Assembly (NCBI RefSeq): GCF_946151075.1
Contig: NZ_CAMGZB010000001.1
Location: 372,001 to 436,000, forward strand
Length of the DNA: 64,000 nucleotides
From: Neobacillus sp. Marseille-Q6967
GTDB lineage: Bacteria; Bacillota; Bacilli; Bacillales; Cytobacillaceae
Direction: 5' to 3'
Shown here: positions 49,055-57,546 of the stretch, in pieces
How positions within the stretch are numbered: position 1 is the stretch's first letter
Layout: every line of letters starts with the position of its first letter
Position numbers and translations under genes: made by a program
The notes under the pieces: model-generated
Databases searched by the model: none
What the model was told of the DNA's origin: nothing
What the model saw: the letters and a program-made list of their open reading frames with translations, nothing else

Positions 49055-49792
49055 TTAAGCTGCTTCAAGTGTTCTTTGAAGTCCGCGTGGAATAATTACC
49101 TTCTCAAGTTTTCCTAATAAAAAGTCAAGCAGAATGGCTAGGAGAATAACGGGAACTGCTCCTGATAGCATGATTCCAGTGTCGTAAAGCGAGATTCCTG
49201 TAAAAATTAAATCACCTAATCCTCCGCCTCCAATAAGAAAGGCTAAAGCAGCTGTTCCAACGTTGATCACCACTGAAGTTCGGACTCCTGCCATGATGGC
49301 ATACATAGCATTAGGGAATTCCAGTTTAAAAAAGATTTGTTTCGAGGTCATTCCCATTCCTCGCCCGGCGTCGATAATAAGCGGGTTGACGTTTTCAATT
49401 CCAGCTACCGTATTCCGGAGAATTGGCAGCAAGGAATTAAACCAAAGGGCAAAAATAGCTGTTTGCCAGCCTAAACCAAAGTAGCTCATGACAAGAGCAA
49501 GAATGGCTAAGCTTGGTACAGTTTGACCGATGTTGGCAAAGTTCATAACAATCCAATCAAATTTTTTAAATTTAGGACGGGTAACCAGGATGCCTAGGGG
49601 CACAGCAGTTACAATCGATAGCGCTGCCGAAATCCCTACCAGCTTTAAGTGCTGGCTAGTTAAATAAAGAAGATCTCCTGGGTTTTCGATGATGAACTGA
49701 AAGGCACCTGTCACATAGGCCCATCCTAAAATAGCAAATACAACGACATACAAACCGATTTTCACCAATTGTTCCGTTTTTTTCCCTTTCAA
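49055..49792 (-). CDS. OpuC-type ABC transporter permease
   Basis: 245 residues, five or six membrane segments. The coupling loop GRGMGMTSKQIFFKLEFPNAMYAIMAGVR, with the EAA-type motif, contacts the ATPase. AALSIVTAVPLGILVTR is typical of BPD permeases of the OpuC/YehW group. It pairs with the permease at 50862. The ATPase gene lies 13 bases upstream. Confidence 0.92.
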   Translation of the reverse strand: MKGKKTEQLVKIGLYVVVFAILGWAYVTGAFQFIIENPGDLLYLTSQHLKLVGISAALSIVTAVPLGILVTRPKFKKFDWIVMNFANIGQTVPSLAILALVMSYFGLGWQTAIFALWFNSLLPILRNTVAGIENVNPLIIDAGRGMGMTSKQIFFKLEFPNAMYAIMAGVRTSVVINVGTAALAFLIGGGGLGDLIFTGISLYDTGIMLSGAVPVILLAILLDFLLGKLEKVIIPRGLQRTLEAA

Positions 49793-49805
49793 ACAGCCTC
49801 CCTCC

Positions 49806-50804
49806 TTACCTTACAATTGAAATATCTTTTGGATGGACTTCGGTTAATAACCTAAAGTCAGAAACATGCAGTACTCCCAATTTCTTGTTATGATCATCAA
49901 CGACACACGCCTCTCCGTTAGGAGCCGTTAGTAATACCGCTAAAGCGGTTTTTAAGTTCTCATTTACCGAAATCACTTGACCATGCCATTCATGATTCAA
50001 ACGATTCTTTTTAAAACCATCCGTTAAAACAAGTAAATCTCTTACATTTAATAAAGTTAATCGCTTTAAGGAACGCTCGTCTCCGACGAAATCACGAACG
50101 AAATCATTTTTCGGACTAGACAATATTTCATCTGGTGTACCGATTTGCATGAGTTTTCCTGTATCAAAGATGGCTATTTTATCCCCTAGTTTAATCGCCT
50201 CGTCGATATCATGGCTCACAAAAAGGATTGTTTTCTTCATTTCTTTTTGGATTTTCAAGAATTCATTTTGAAGGTGATCGCGGATAACGGGATCTAGTGC
50301 CCCAAAGGGCTCATCCATTAGCATAACTGGCGGATCAGCGGCTAATGCACGGGCAATTCCAATCCGTTGCTGCTGGCCCCCTGACAATTCATATGGAAAC
50401 CGCTTTTGAAACTCGCCTGCGTCTAATCCCATCATGTCCATCAGTTCACTGTACCGCTTTTTCATTCTGCCCTGATCCCAGCCCAACATTTTTGGGACTA
50501 CATTAATATTTTCTTCAATTGTCATATTTGGAAATAATCCATTGTGCTGAATAACATATCCAATCGATCTACGAAGTTTAATCATGTCCATGGAATTAAT
50601 ATTTTTCCCTTGGACTTCAATCATACCGCTTGTAATCGGAATTAAACGGTTCACCATACGAAGGAGAGTCGTTTTTCCACAGCCGGATGGTCCAAGAAAT
50701 ACACAAATTTCCCCTTGTTCAACTTGAAAATTAATTTCGTTAACAGCTGTTACCTTCTTGTTACCGCTTTCATAAATCTTTGTGACATTTTTAAATTCAA
50801 TCAT
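49806..50804 (-). CDS. OpuC-type ABC transporter ATPase
   Basis: 332 residues. Walker A GPSGCGKTTLLRM, Q-loop, signature LSGGQQQRIGIARALAADP and Walker B VMLMDEPFGALDP with the H-switch VSHDIDEAIK. C-terminal CBS-like part (DLLVLTDGFKKNRLNHEWHG, then ALAVLLTAPNGEACVVDD) may sense ionic strength or nucleotide. It energises uptake through the two permeases. Confidence 0.93.
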   Translation of the reverse strand: MIEFKNVTKIYESGNKKVTAVNEINFQVEQGEICVFLGPSGCGKTTLLRMVNRLIPITSGMIEVQGKNINSMDMIKLRRSIGYVIQHNGLFPNMTIEENINVVPKMLGWDQGRMKKRYSELMDMMGLDAGEFQKRFPYELSGGQQQRIGIARALAADPPVMLMDEPFGALDPVIRDHLQNEFLKIQKEMKKTILFVSHDIDEAIKLGDKIAIFDTGKLMQIGTPDEILSSPKNDFVRDFVGDERSLKRLTLLNVRDLLVLTDGFKKNRLNHEWHGQVISVNENLKTALAVLLTAPNGEACVVDDHNKKLGVLHVSDFRLLTEVHPKDISIVR

Positions 50805-50861
50805 TCCACTCCACCTTCCTCCTCATTTCGTGCAACTTCTTTACAAATAAGCTAATATCGT

Positions 50862-51512
50862 TTACGACCGGACACTTCTGCCTGTAAACTTCCGCTGAAG
50901 TTTACCTAACAATAAATCTACAGAAATAGCTAAAATAGAAACAGCAATGGCACCTGTTTGAATCATGGCTGCATAGCTTGTTGAAATACCACGGGCAATA
51001 TAGCCACCTAACCCGCCTGCGCCAATGTAAGCTGCAATGGCACCAATGCCGATTGTCAGTACTATCGCCATCCGCACACCTGCCATGATGACAGGAAAAG
51101 CGAGTGGAAGCTCCACTTTCATTAACCGCTGAAAGGTCGTCATTCCCATTCCGATTGCTGCATCCCTTACATTCGGATCGACATTCTTAATCGCAATATA
51201 GGTGTTTCGAATAATCGGCAATTGCGAATACAAGATTAAAGCAACAATGGCTGGTAAAAATCCTATCCCCTGGTTAATCAGCGAGAAAATCGGTATCATG
51301 ATCCCAAATAACGCAATGCTTGGTATCGTCATGATAATTCCCGCTACAGCCAGAACCAAATCAGCCAAGGTTTCCCGCTGTGAAATATAGATTCCGAATG
51401 GTACTCCAGTTACAATGGCAATCCCCACTGCTAATCCAACTAATTGAATATGTTCAAAAGTCATCTGAAGTATTTCTGTCCAGTTTGATTGGACAAAATC
51501 TAGAATCTCCAA
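50862..51512 (-). CDS. OpuC-type ABC transporter permease, first gene of a sigma-54 operon
   Basis: 216 residues from TTG 51510-51512, six bases after AAAGGGGGG; a longer in-frame TTG at 51566 overlaps the -24 box and has no site. Five membrane segments with AAIGMGMTTFQRLMKVELPLA as the ATPase-contacting loop and AYIGAGGLGGYIARGI near the end. The sigma-54 promoter at 51550-51566 and an activator site at 51604-51646 lie immediately upstream. Confidence 0.9.
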   Translation of the reverse strand: MEILDFVQSNWTEILQMTFEHIQLVGLAVGIAIVTGVPFGIYISQRETLADLVLAVAGIIMTIPSIALFGIMIPIFSLINQGIGFLPAIVALILYSQLPIIRNTYIAIKNVDPNVRDAAIGMGMTTFQRLMKVELPLAFPVIMAGVRMAIVLTIGIGAIAAYIGAGGLGGYIARGISTSYAAMIQTGAIAVSILAISVDLLLGKLQRKFTGRSVRS

Positions 51513-51549
51513 TGTCCGCCCCCCTTTGTGTTTTTCTAATAATATAAAA

Positions 51550-51566
51550 TGCAAGTTCCATGCCAA
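51550..51566 (-). promoter_or_regulatory. sigma-54 (-24/-12) promoter of the ABC operon
   Basis: TTGGCATGGAACTTGCA on the minus strand: TTGGCA (-24, 51561-51566), six bases, TTGCA (-12, 51550-51554). It matches the TTGGCAnnnnnnTTGCW consensus almost fully. The start would be near 51539, just before the ribosome site. Confidence 0.88.
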
Positions 51567-51603
51567 CCTTAGAACACTAAGTTTTTAGTGAATCTTCTTA
51601 AAA

Positions 51604-51646
51604 TTTGTAAAAACATCCTTCTACTGTGTAAAAAAATATTTACAAA
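51604..51646. promoter_or_regulatory. NtrC-type activator site (inverted repeat TTTGTAAA-N27-TTTACAAA)
   Basis: TTTGTAAA at 51604-51611 and TTTACAAA at 51639-51646, start to start 35 bases, 43 bases from the -24 box. The same repeat with identical spacing occurs upstream of the DUF6282 operon at 59961-60003. Placement suits an enhancer for the activator encoded at 51721. Confidence 0.75.
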
Positions 51647-51663
51647 ATGAATAAGTTGCAATT

Positions 51664-51714
51664 AAAAAAGAAGACTGAATCAAAAAGTCACTTACTATTG
51701 ACCTTTTGATTCAG
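51664..51714 (-). terminator. terminator of the two-component operon
   Basis: CTGAATCAAAAGGTCA / TGACTTTTTGATTCAG, 16-bp stem with one G-T pair, followed on the minus strand by CTTCTTTTTT. Confidence 0.9.
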
Positions 51715-51720
51715 CCTCCA

Positions 51721-53082
51721 TTAGGTATTCTCAGAAAAATATTTGTTCATTTTATATAAAAGGCTTTGTCTTGAGATGCCAAGTTTTCTTGCTGCTTTTG
51801 AATGCTGTCCAAGCGATTCATCAAGAGCCTTTAAAATGTATTTTCTTTCAATTTCATCTAAGATTTCTGGTAATGGGATATCATCCTCGATGAAGTCGAT
51901 GGTACTGTCATTTTTCATTTCACGTATTTCCCTCGGGAAATCCTCAATCGTAAGTAAATCTCCATTACATAAAACAACTGCTCTCTCAATTGCATTTTCA
52001 AGTTCCCGTACATTGCCCTGCCAATGATAATTCATCAAATAATTTAACAATTCCCGATTTACATGATAATTTTTTTGATGTTTATCCCGATACTTGTCCA
52101 AAAATTTTTCAACTAACAGAGGAATGTCCTCCTTCCGTTCCCTTAGTGGCGGAATCGAAATGTCCACTATATTTAACCGATAATATAAATCCTCTCTAAA
52201 TTTCCCCTCTTCCACTAATTTTTTTAGATCCCGATTTGTTGCACAAATAATCCGGACATCGACGGTCCTTAACACGTCGCTGCCAACCCTCATAAACGTC
52301 TTATCTTGAGTAACTTGAAGAAGCTTGGCCTGAAAAGCGGGTGAAATCTCACCAATTTCATCTAAAAAAATGGTTCCCCCATTTGCTGCTTCAAATTTCC
52401 CTTTCCTGCCGGATACTGCCCCTGTGAATGAGCCCTTTTCATGACCAAAGAGTTCACTCTCCAGTAAGGATTCCGGTATTGCCGCACAGTTTACGGGAAT
52501 AAACGGCGCCTGTTTCCGGTCACTTAGATGATGAATCATTTTTGCAATTTTTGTTTTCCCTGTTCCGCTTTCTCCGTGAATCAGGATATTTGCTTCCGTC
52601 GCAGAAACTCGTTCTACCAGGTTCAGAATGTTTTTCATCTTAGCACTGCTTGTCACTAATTCTCCATAGATTTCAGATTGATGAAGCTGCTCTTTTAAGA
52701 GTTTATTTTCCTCCTTTACGCCCAGCCATTCAAATGCCTTTTCAATCACGACTATTAATTCCGTTAATTTTACCGGTTTTACCATATAGTCAAAAGCCCC
52801 TGCCTTCATCGCCGAAACAGCATTGTCAACGTTTCCAAAAGCCGTCATCATAATGTAGACCTTGTTAGGATAAAGTCCCATAAATTCTTGTAAAAGCTCT
52901 AAACCGGAAGCATCCGGGAGCTTCATGTCTAAAAATACTAAACTCGCAGGAATTTCAGCTATTTTTTTCCGTGCCTCTTGACCATTTGCAGCAGTATACA
53001 CTGTATACCCTTGTTTGGAAAGCGAGGATTTTAATATTTTCAAAATTTTAGATTCATCATCTACCAGTAATATGTTCTTCAT
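51721..53082 (-). CDS. NtrC-family sigma-54-dependent response regulator
   Basis: 453 residues. Receiver domain 1-115 with phosphoacceptor Asp52 (LVFLDMKLPD) and Lys102; AAA+ domain about 142-370 with Walker A GESGTGKT (170-177) and the sigma-54-contacting loop GSFTGA (217-222, first A of GAFTGA replaced by Ser); Walker B IFLDEIGE; C-terminal Fis-type helix-turn-helix (AARKLGISRQSLLYKMNKY). It is translationally coupled to the kinase gene (4-base overlap). It should activate the two sigma-54 promoters at 51550 and 59897. Confidence 0.94.
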   Translation of the reverse strand: MKNILLVDDESKILKILKSSLSKQGYTVYTAANGQEARKKIAEIPASLVFLDMKLPDASGLELLQEFMGLYPNKVYIMMTAFGNVDNAVSAMKAGAFDYMVKPVKLTELIVVIEKAFEWLGVKEENKLLKEQLHQSEIYGELVTSSAKMKNILNLVERVSATEANILIHGESGTGKTKIAKMIHHLSDRKQAPFIPVNCAAIPESLLESELFGHEKGSFTGAVSGRKGKFEAANGGTIFLDEIGEISPAFQAKLLQVTQDKTFMRVGSDVLRTVDVRIICATNRDLKKLVEEGKFREDLYYRLNIVDISIPPLRERKEDIPLLVEKFLDKYRDKHQKNYHVNRELLNYLMNYHWQGNVRELENAIERAVVLCNGDLLTIEDFPREIREMKNDSTIDFIEDDIPLPEILDEIERKYILKALDESLGQHSKAARKLGISRQSLLYKMNKYFSENT

Positions 53083-55178
53083 GACTCTAGTGCTCTCCTT
53101 TCCTCGATGAATTTCGGGAGCTGAACGGTTAATGTTGTTCCCCCCATATCGGAATACGCTTGAATTTCTCCGCCAAATTGACTGGTGATTTCATAGGCAA
53201 TAGATAAGCCTAAACCAGTACCTTCCTTTTTGGTCGTATAAAAGGGGTTAAAAATCCACTTCATTTCCGATTCCGGAATCCCGATGCCCGTATCTTTAAT
53301 TTCTACTAACCAATTTGTTCCGGACTCCGATAAATGAACAGATAAGTGACCGCCCCCTTCCATCGCATGGAGACTATTAATAATAATGTTTAATAACACT
53401 TGACTTAACTTCCCTCGAGAAGCGAAAACAAATGCTTCTTTCTCGTGGATGATCTTTGTCACGGAAATGTTTTGTTCGGAAAATTTATTTTTTAATAGAT
53501 TGAGAAGTTCCTCTATTGTGGCAACTAAATCAACTATTTCATATTCCTCATCAATTTCACCCTTTGATAATTTCAGGAATTCAGATAATATTCGATTCAA
53601 TCGATCCGTTGTTTCTAAAATATCATCCGTCATTTCTTGAACATAATAAGCATCATTCACATCTAATTGAATAGCTTCTGCTGCCGCTTGAATAATACTC
53701 AGCGGGTTTTTGATTTCGTGTGCAATTCCCGCGGTTAATTGACCTAATGAAGCGAGTTTTTCACTTTGCTTCACGAATTCCTCCATCTTTTTGAAATCAC
53801 TTACATCTCTTATAATCAAAATGGAGCCAATCATTATTTGCTCTTCGTCATTAAAAACAGAAGAATATATTCGGACGTCATGCTTATTATCATATTTATC
53901 ATATATATAGCTTTCCAGCTCGTTTATTTCCTTGCCCTCCTTAATTGTTTTCCAGGCTAAGAATTCATCTTTTGACCTTTTAAATGGCAGTTCAAGAATA
54001 CATTTGCCGATTACTTCTTCTTTGGCATAACCCGACAAATCCTCAGCACCTTTATTAAAGGTAACAATTCTTCCATCCTTATTCATCGTGATAATTCCAT
54101 ATGGAATTGACTCTAGAATATTAAATAAATATCTTTCTTTATTTTTTAGCTCTTTGGCCATGTCAGCCATCGTGTTAGCAAGATTCTCAAGCTCGTCCCC
54201 TGTATGAAGCAGTTCAAAATCATCCCTTTGTCCTTCGGAATACTCCTTAGCTTGTCTTGTTAAAGTGGTCACTGGCTTAATAATGCGAAATGCACCAAAC
54301 ATCGTTAATAGGTAAGTAAGGAAGAGGATAGTTAAAAAACCCTTCAATAACAGAACTTGTACTTGATTAACCGGTGCCATCGATTGGTCAATGGATTCAG
54401 CGATAATAAGTCCTAATCCCCCTAAAGTCATAGGTCTATATGAAGTAAGCATAACTTCATTAAATAATGTCCCTTCCCAAATTCCGATTCGAAATTTACT
54501 TAAGTTTTTTCCTAATGGATGGTTCTTTAACGATTCTCCAATAAACATTTCGTTTGTATGAGCAATAATAGTTCCGTTACGGTCAATTAATAGATTAAGT
54601 CCTTTTGATCCAATCTTCCCTTGTGAAAGATAGGCTGATAGGGTATTTAAATTGACGTAAGCTACTACCGCTCCGCGATAATTTCCTGTTTCATCAAGAA
54701 TTGGGTAGGCAATCCCAATCGTTTTCCGGCCGTCATCCAACGTAAGTAGATTCGTTATATAAAATGTTTTGCTCCACTTTAATCGATCAACAATATGATT
54801 TACTTGACCAGATCTTGAAATATTTACATTCGGGATTGTGGCAATGGAATTTCTAGATTCATCGATAACGTCGATGAATAAGTATAATGGATTTTCAGAA
54901 ACAACATGGTTCATTTCCACCTGATAAGAATGGGTATTTTCCTTTTTAGCGAATTCAGCGATAATACGGATATCATTGATCATTTTGTCAAACATAAAGC
55001 TAGTTTTAGTACTAATGGTCTTTCCCATTAACTGATTCCGATACTTAATTTCGGAACGTATCGAATCATTTAATGCATTCATTGAAATATAATAAATGGA
55101 AGCTAAGGAACTAAATATAACTATAAATGTTAGCAGGACATACCTTTTGGTAATTCTCGATTGTAATAATTGTTTCAA
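53079..55178 (-). CDS. sensor histidine kinase, dCACHE-HAMP-PAS
   Basis: 699 residues from TTG 55176-55178, seven bases after AAAGGGGG; the ATG two codons upstream touches that site. Membrane segment about 12-32, extracytoplasmic double CACHE domain to about 270, second segment about 276-296, HAMP about 297-350, PAS about 350-465, HisKA with His487 in AGIAHEIKNPLSIIQAA, then HATPase (DTGIGIPE, GTGLGL). It resembles DctB/AtoS-type kinases that sense small carboxylates outside the cell. It is cotranscribed with the regulator. The ligand is unknown. Confidence 0.92.
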   Translation of the reverse strand: MKQLLQSRITKRYVLLTFIVIFSSLASIYYISMNALNDSIRSEIKYRNQLMGKTISTKTSFMFDKMINDIRIIAEFAKKENTHSYQVEMNHVVSENPLYLFIDVIDESRNSIATIPNVNISRSGQVNHIVDRLKWSKTFYITNLLTLDDGRKTIGIAYPILDETGNYRGAVVAYVNLNTLSAYLSQGKIGSKGLNLLIDRNGTIIAHTNEMFIGESLKNHPLGKNLSKFRIGIWEGTLFNEVMLTSYRPMTLGGLGLIIAESIDQSMAPVNQVQVLLLKGFLTILFLTYLLTMFGAFRIIKPVTTLTRQAKEYSEGQRDDFELLHTGDELENLANTMADMAKELKNKERYLFNILESIPYGIITMNKDGRIVTFNKGAEDLSGYAKEEVIGKCILELPFKRSKDEFLAWKTIKEGKEINELESYIYDKYDNKHDVRIYSSVFNDEEQIMIGSILIIRDVSDFKKMEEFVKQSEKLASLGQLTAGIAHEIKNPLSIIQAAAEAIQLDVNDAYYVQEMTDDILETTDRLNRILSEFLKLSKGEIDEEYEIVDLVATIEELLNLLKNKFSEQNISVTKIIHEKEAFVFASRGKLSQVLLNIIINSLHAMEGGGHLSVHLSESGTNWLVEIKDTGIGIPESEMKWIFNPFYTTKKEGTGLGLSIAYEITSQFGGEIQAYSDMGGTTLTVQLPKFIEERRALES

Positions 55179-55210
55179 GTACATGCCCCCTTTTAAAATT
55201 TCTCTTTTTT

Positions 55211-55239
55211 ATTATATATTTTTAGAAAATTCATGTAAA
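55211..55239 (-). promoter_or_regulatory. sigma-A promoter of the two-component operon
   Basis: TTTACA (55234-55239) and TATAAT (55211-55216) on the minus strand with a 17-base spacer. The operon is expressed constitutively or weakly, unlike the two sigma-54 operons it serves. Confidence 0.75.
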
Positions 55240-55253
55240 TTTAAAATTATAGT

Positions 55254-55299
55254 AAAAAAACAAAATGCCCATACTTTAAGATACTAAAGCAGGGCATTT
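55254..55299 (-). terminator. terminator of the DUF6282-glcDF-nitrilase operon
   Basis: AAATGCCC / GGGCATTT with an inner CTTTAG/CTTAAAG-type stem, followed on the minus strand by TGTTTTTTT. Confidence 0.82.
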
Positions 55300-55315
55300 A
55301 TGTTTACATAAATGA

Positions 55316-56158
55316 CTATCTAAACTGTTGATTTGCAATTTCCTGATAATGATTCATGGTTACATGAACATCCTCATCCCTAATAACAGGCAGCAATGTT
55401 TTTATTTCTCTTACTAACCTGGTATCGATCTCACATATTTGAACGGAAAGTTCACCATATGGACATTGGGCAATAATTTGTCCATATGGATCAATCACCT
55501 TCGAATTACCATAGAAAGAGATTTCGTTTTCCTTCCCGACCCGATTGACTAATGCTACATAGCATCCATACATGCCTGCATAAAACTTCCCGACTGTTTC
55601 CCAGCCCTCTGAACTAGAATACTTACTTCCAAGGCCCCCATCTGGACTATTAATCAATCCGATGAGGAGAGAAGTGTGGTAATGGGCAGCTATGTGGGGT
55701 AAGGACGGCTGCCATAAATCATTACAAATAAGCATACAAGAAGTAAAGGATTCAAGATGTTGAACATGTACTCTCTTTCCCTTAGAAAAATACTTGCCTT
55801 CTTCAAAGATACCGTAATTTGTAGGATAGATTTTCCTTTGAACTGAAGTGACCTTGCCATCCTTGATCATCACTGCGGATTTGTAAATCTGGTCTCCCTT
55901 TCCTTGCTCCACAAAACCAAAAACAACATTCATCCCAAGCTCTTCCGAAGCCTTGCAAACTTCCTTGATTTCCTTTGATTCGGTTGTTATAGCTACATCA
56001 TAAAGCCGCTCCTTGAGATCATAACCTGTTAAGGAAAGCTCTGGAAAAACGAGTAAATCAGCTTTATCTTTATTCCTCTCCATAATGTTGATCATCTCTG
56101 ATAAATTCGCATCAATATTGCCAAAAACAGGTGCAACCTGGGCTATCGCTAATCTCAT
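55316..56158 (-). CDS. nitrilase-superfamily amidohydrolase (carbon-nitrogen hydrolase)
   Basis: 280 residues. Catalytic triad visible: Glu40 in LLVFPELSLTGYDL, Lys109 in SVQRKIYPTNYGIF, Cys145 in CMLICNDLWQP. Such enzymes hydrolyse amides or nitriles to acids. The CND (rather than CYD) context resembles NAD-synthetase-type and omega-amidase-like branches. Last gene of the operon, 40 bases after the GlcF gene; probable role, cleavage of an amide in the catabolic substrate. Confidence 0.9.
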   Translation of the reverse strand: MRLAIAQVAPVFGNIDANLSEMINIMERNKDKADLLVFPELSLTGYDLKERLYDVAITTESKEIKEVCKASEELGMNVVFGFVEQGKGDQIYKSAVMIKDGKVTSVQRKIYPTNYGIFEEGKYFSKGKRVHVQHLESFTSCMLICNDLWQPSLPHIAAHYHTSLLIGLINSPDGGLGSKYSSSEGWETVGKFYAGMYGCYVALVNRVGKENEISFYGNSKVIDPYGQIIAQCPYGELSVQICEIDTRLVREIKTLLPVIRDEDVHVTMNHYQEIANQQFR

Positions 56159-56185
56159 ACGCTTTTCTCCTCATCAATTTCGTAT

Positions 56186-56198
56186 GGTGCCAGGCACC
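56186..56198. repeat. GGTGCCAGGCACC palindrome
   Basis: Short perfect palindrome in the glcF-nitrilase gap, of the same GTGCC-GGCAC core as the hairpins at 8973 and 29603. Probably a dispersed intergenic element; no U-run. Confidence 0.5.
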
Positions 56199-57545
56199 CT
56201 AAGATATTCCGCAGGCTTCTGCCAGTACATCCACTAAATGGACCCCTTTTACCTGATTGCTGCATCCCTGTCTTTCGATTCCAGCCCGCATTTGCAGCAA
56301 GCATCCTGGATTAGTGGTCACAACAGTTGTAGCTTTCGTTTTTTCAACATTCTTCATTTTTTTATCTAGGATTTTCATCGATTCTTCAAAATGAAGAAGA
56401 TTATAAATACCGCCTGAAGCACAGCAGCTGTCACTGCCTGGAAGTTCCGCAAAATCAGCCCCTGGGATAGAACGCAATAATTTCCTGGGTTCCTGATGAA
56501 CTCCCTGGACATTCCGCAAATGGCAGGAATCTTGATACGTAATGACACCATTCCATTCTTTCTTAAATGGCAGCGGTCCGAATTCAACTAGCACTTCGCT
56601 AATATCTTTGGAGGCCAAGGTAAATTTCTTGGCCCGCTCTGCCCACTCTTCATCATTTTCTAAAAGGTGGTCATATTCTTTTAGAAGGGCCCCGCATCCT
56701 CCTGCATTGTTGATATAATACTTCGCATTTACTGACTCAAAAGCAGAAATATTTTTTTTCGCCAGCGCCTTAGCATCTTCTGTCATCCCCTGGTGAGCAT
56801 GAAGTGCACCACAGCAATTTTGGGAATCTGGAATAATGACTTCACACCCAATTAATGATAACAGCTCGATTGTTAATCGGTTTGTGCGATTCAGTAAGGC
56901 GTCGGATATGCAGCCTGTAAAAAAGGCTACCCTTGCCTTCGTAACCCCCTTTGCAGGAATAATGGTTCCAAGTTTGTTACGTTTGAACGGGGACTCTATA
57001 GCGGGCAGAACATTTTCAAATTGAGCCATCGGTTCGGAAATTTTGTTGAGAATCCTGGTTTTTTTCACGACGGTTCTAATCCCCGACTTTTGATACAACC
57101 ACGTTAAATTTCCAAGCACTCTCATACGTTTTGGGTAAGGGAATACTTGTGATAAAATCAAATTTTTCAGCTTACTATTTTTTGGCTGCCTTTCAGCAAT
57201 GACTTCTTTTGCTGATTCTAAAATATGACCATAAGGTACACTTACTGGACAGGCGACTTCACAGGCCCGGCAGCCTAAACAGAGGTCAATCGGTTCAGCC
57301 AAGTGCTCCGAAATATCAATTTTCCCTTCTGCTGCCATTTTGACGAGATTAATTCTCCCCCTTGGGGATGCGGATTCCTTTCCCATCGTTTCATACGTAG
57401 GACATGCAGGTAAACAATAACCGCATTGGATACACTGATTGGTCGCTTCATAGGCTAAGTCGTATAGTCGATTCCCCTTTTTAGGGACAAGAGAAAGCGG
57501 TTGAGATGAAGGAATCGATTCTATTTTTTTCAAGGGAGCATTCAT
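56199..57545 (-). CDS. glcF: glycolate oxidase iron-sulfur subunit GlcF-like
   Basis: 448 residues. Two 4Fe-4S ferredoxin motifs near the N-terminus, CIQCGYCLPACPTY and CLGCRACEVACPV, then two CCG heterodisulfide-type domains with NCCGALHAHQG and SCCASGGIYNLLHF. It passes electrons from the flavoprotein subunit to the quinone pool. The start is one base after the GlcD stop, so the two are coupled. A separate GlcE subunit is not present, as in many two-subunit (S)-2-hydroxyacid dehydrogenases. Confidence 0.92.
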   Translation of the reverse strand: MNAPLKKIESIPSSQPLSLVPKKGNRLYDLAYEATNQCIQCGYCLPACPTYETMGKESASPRGRINLVKMAAEGKIDISEHLAEPIDLCLGCRACEVACPVSVPYGHILESAKEVIAERQPKNSKLKNLILSQVFPYPKRMRVLGNLTWLYQKSGIRTVVKKTRILNKISEPMAQFENVLPAIESPFKRNKLGTIIPAKGVTKARVAFFTGCISDALLNRTNRLTIELLSLIGCEVIIPDSQNCCGALHAHQGMTEDAKALAKKNISAFESVNAKYYINNAGGCGALLKEYDHLLENDEEWAERAKKFTLASKDISEVLVEFGPLPFKKEWNGVITYQDSCHLRNVQGVHQEPRKLLRSIPGADFAELPGSDSCCASGGIYNLLHFEESMKILDKKMKNVEKTKATTVVTTNPGCLLQMRAGIERQGCSNQVKGVHLVDVLAEACGIS

Positions 57546-57546
57546 G

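Noticed and set aside
51575..51590. CACTAA-GTTT-TTAGTG inverted repeat as the main activator site
   Set aside because: It is only about 10 bases from the -24 box and is absent from the second sigma-54 promoter; the TTTGTAAA pair is shared and better placed.
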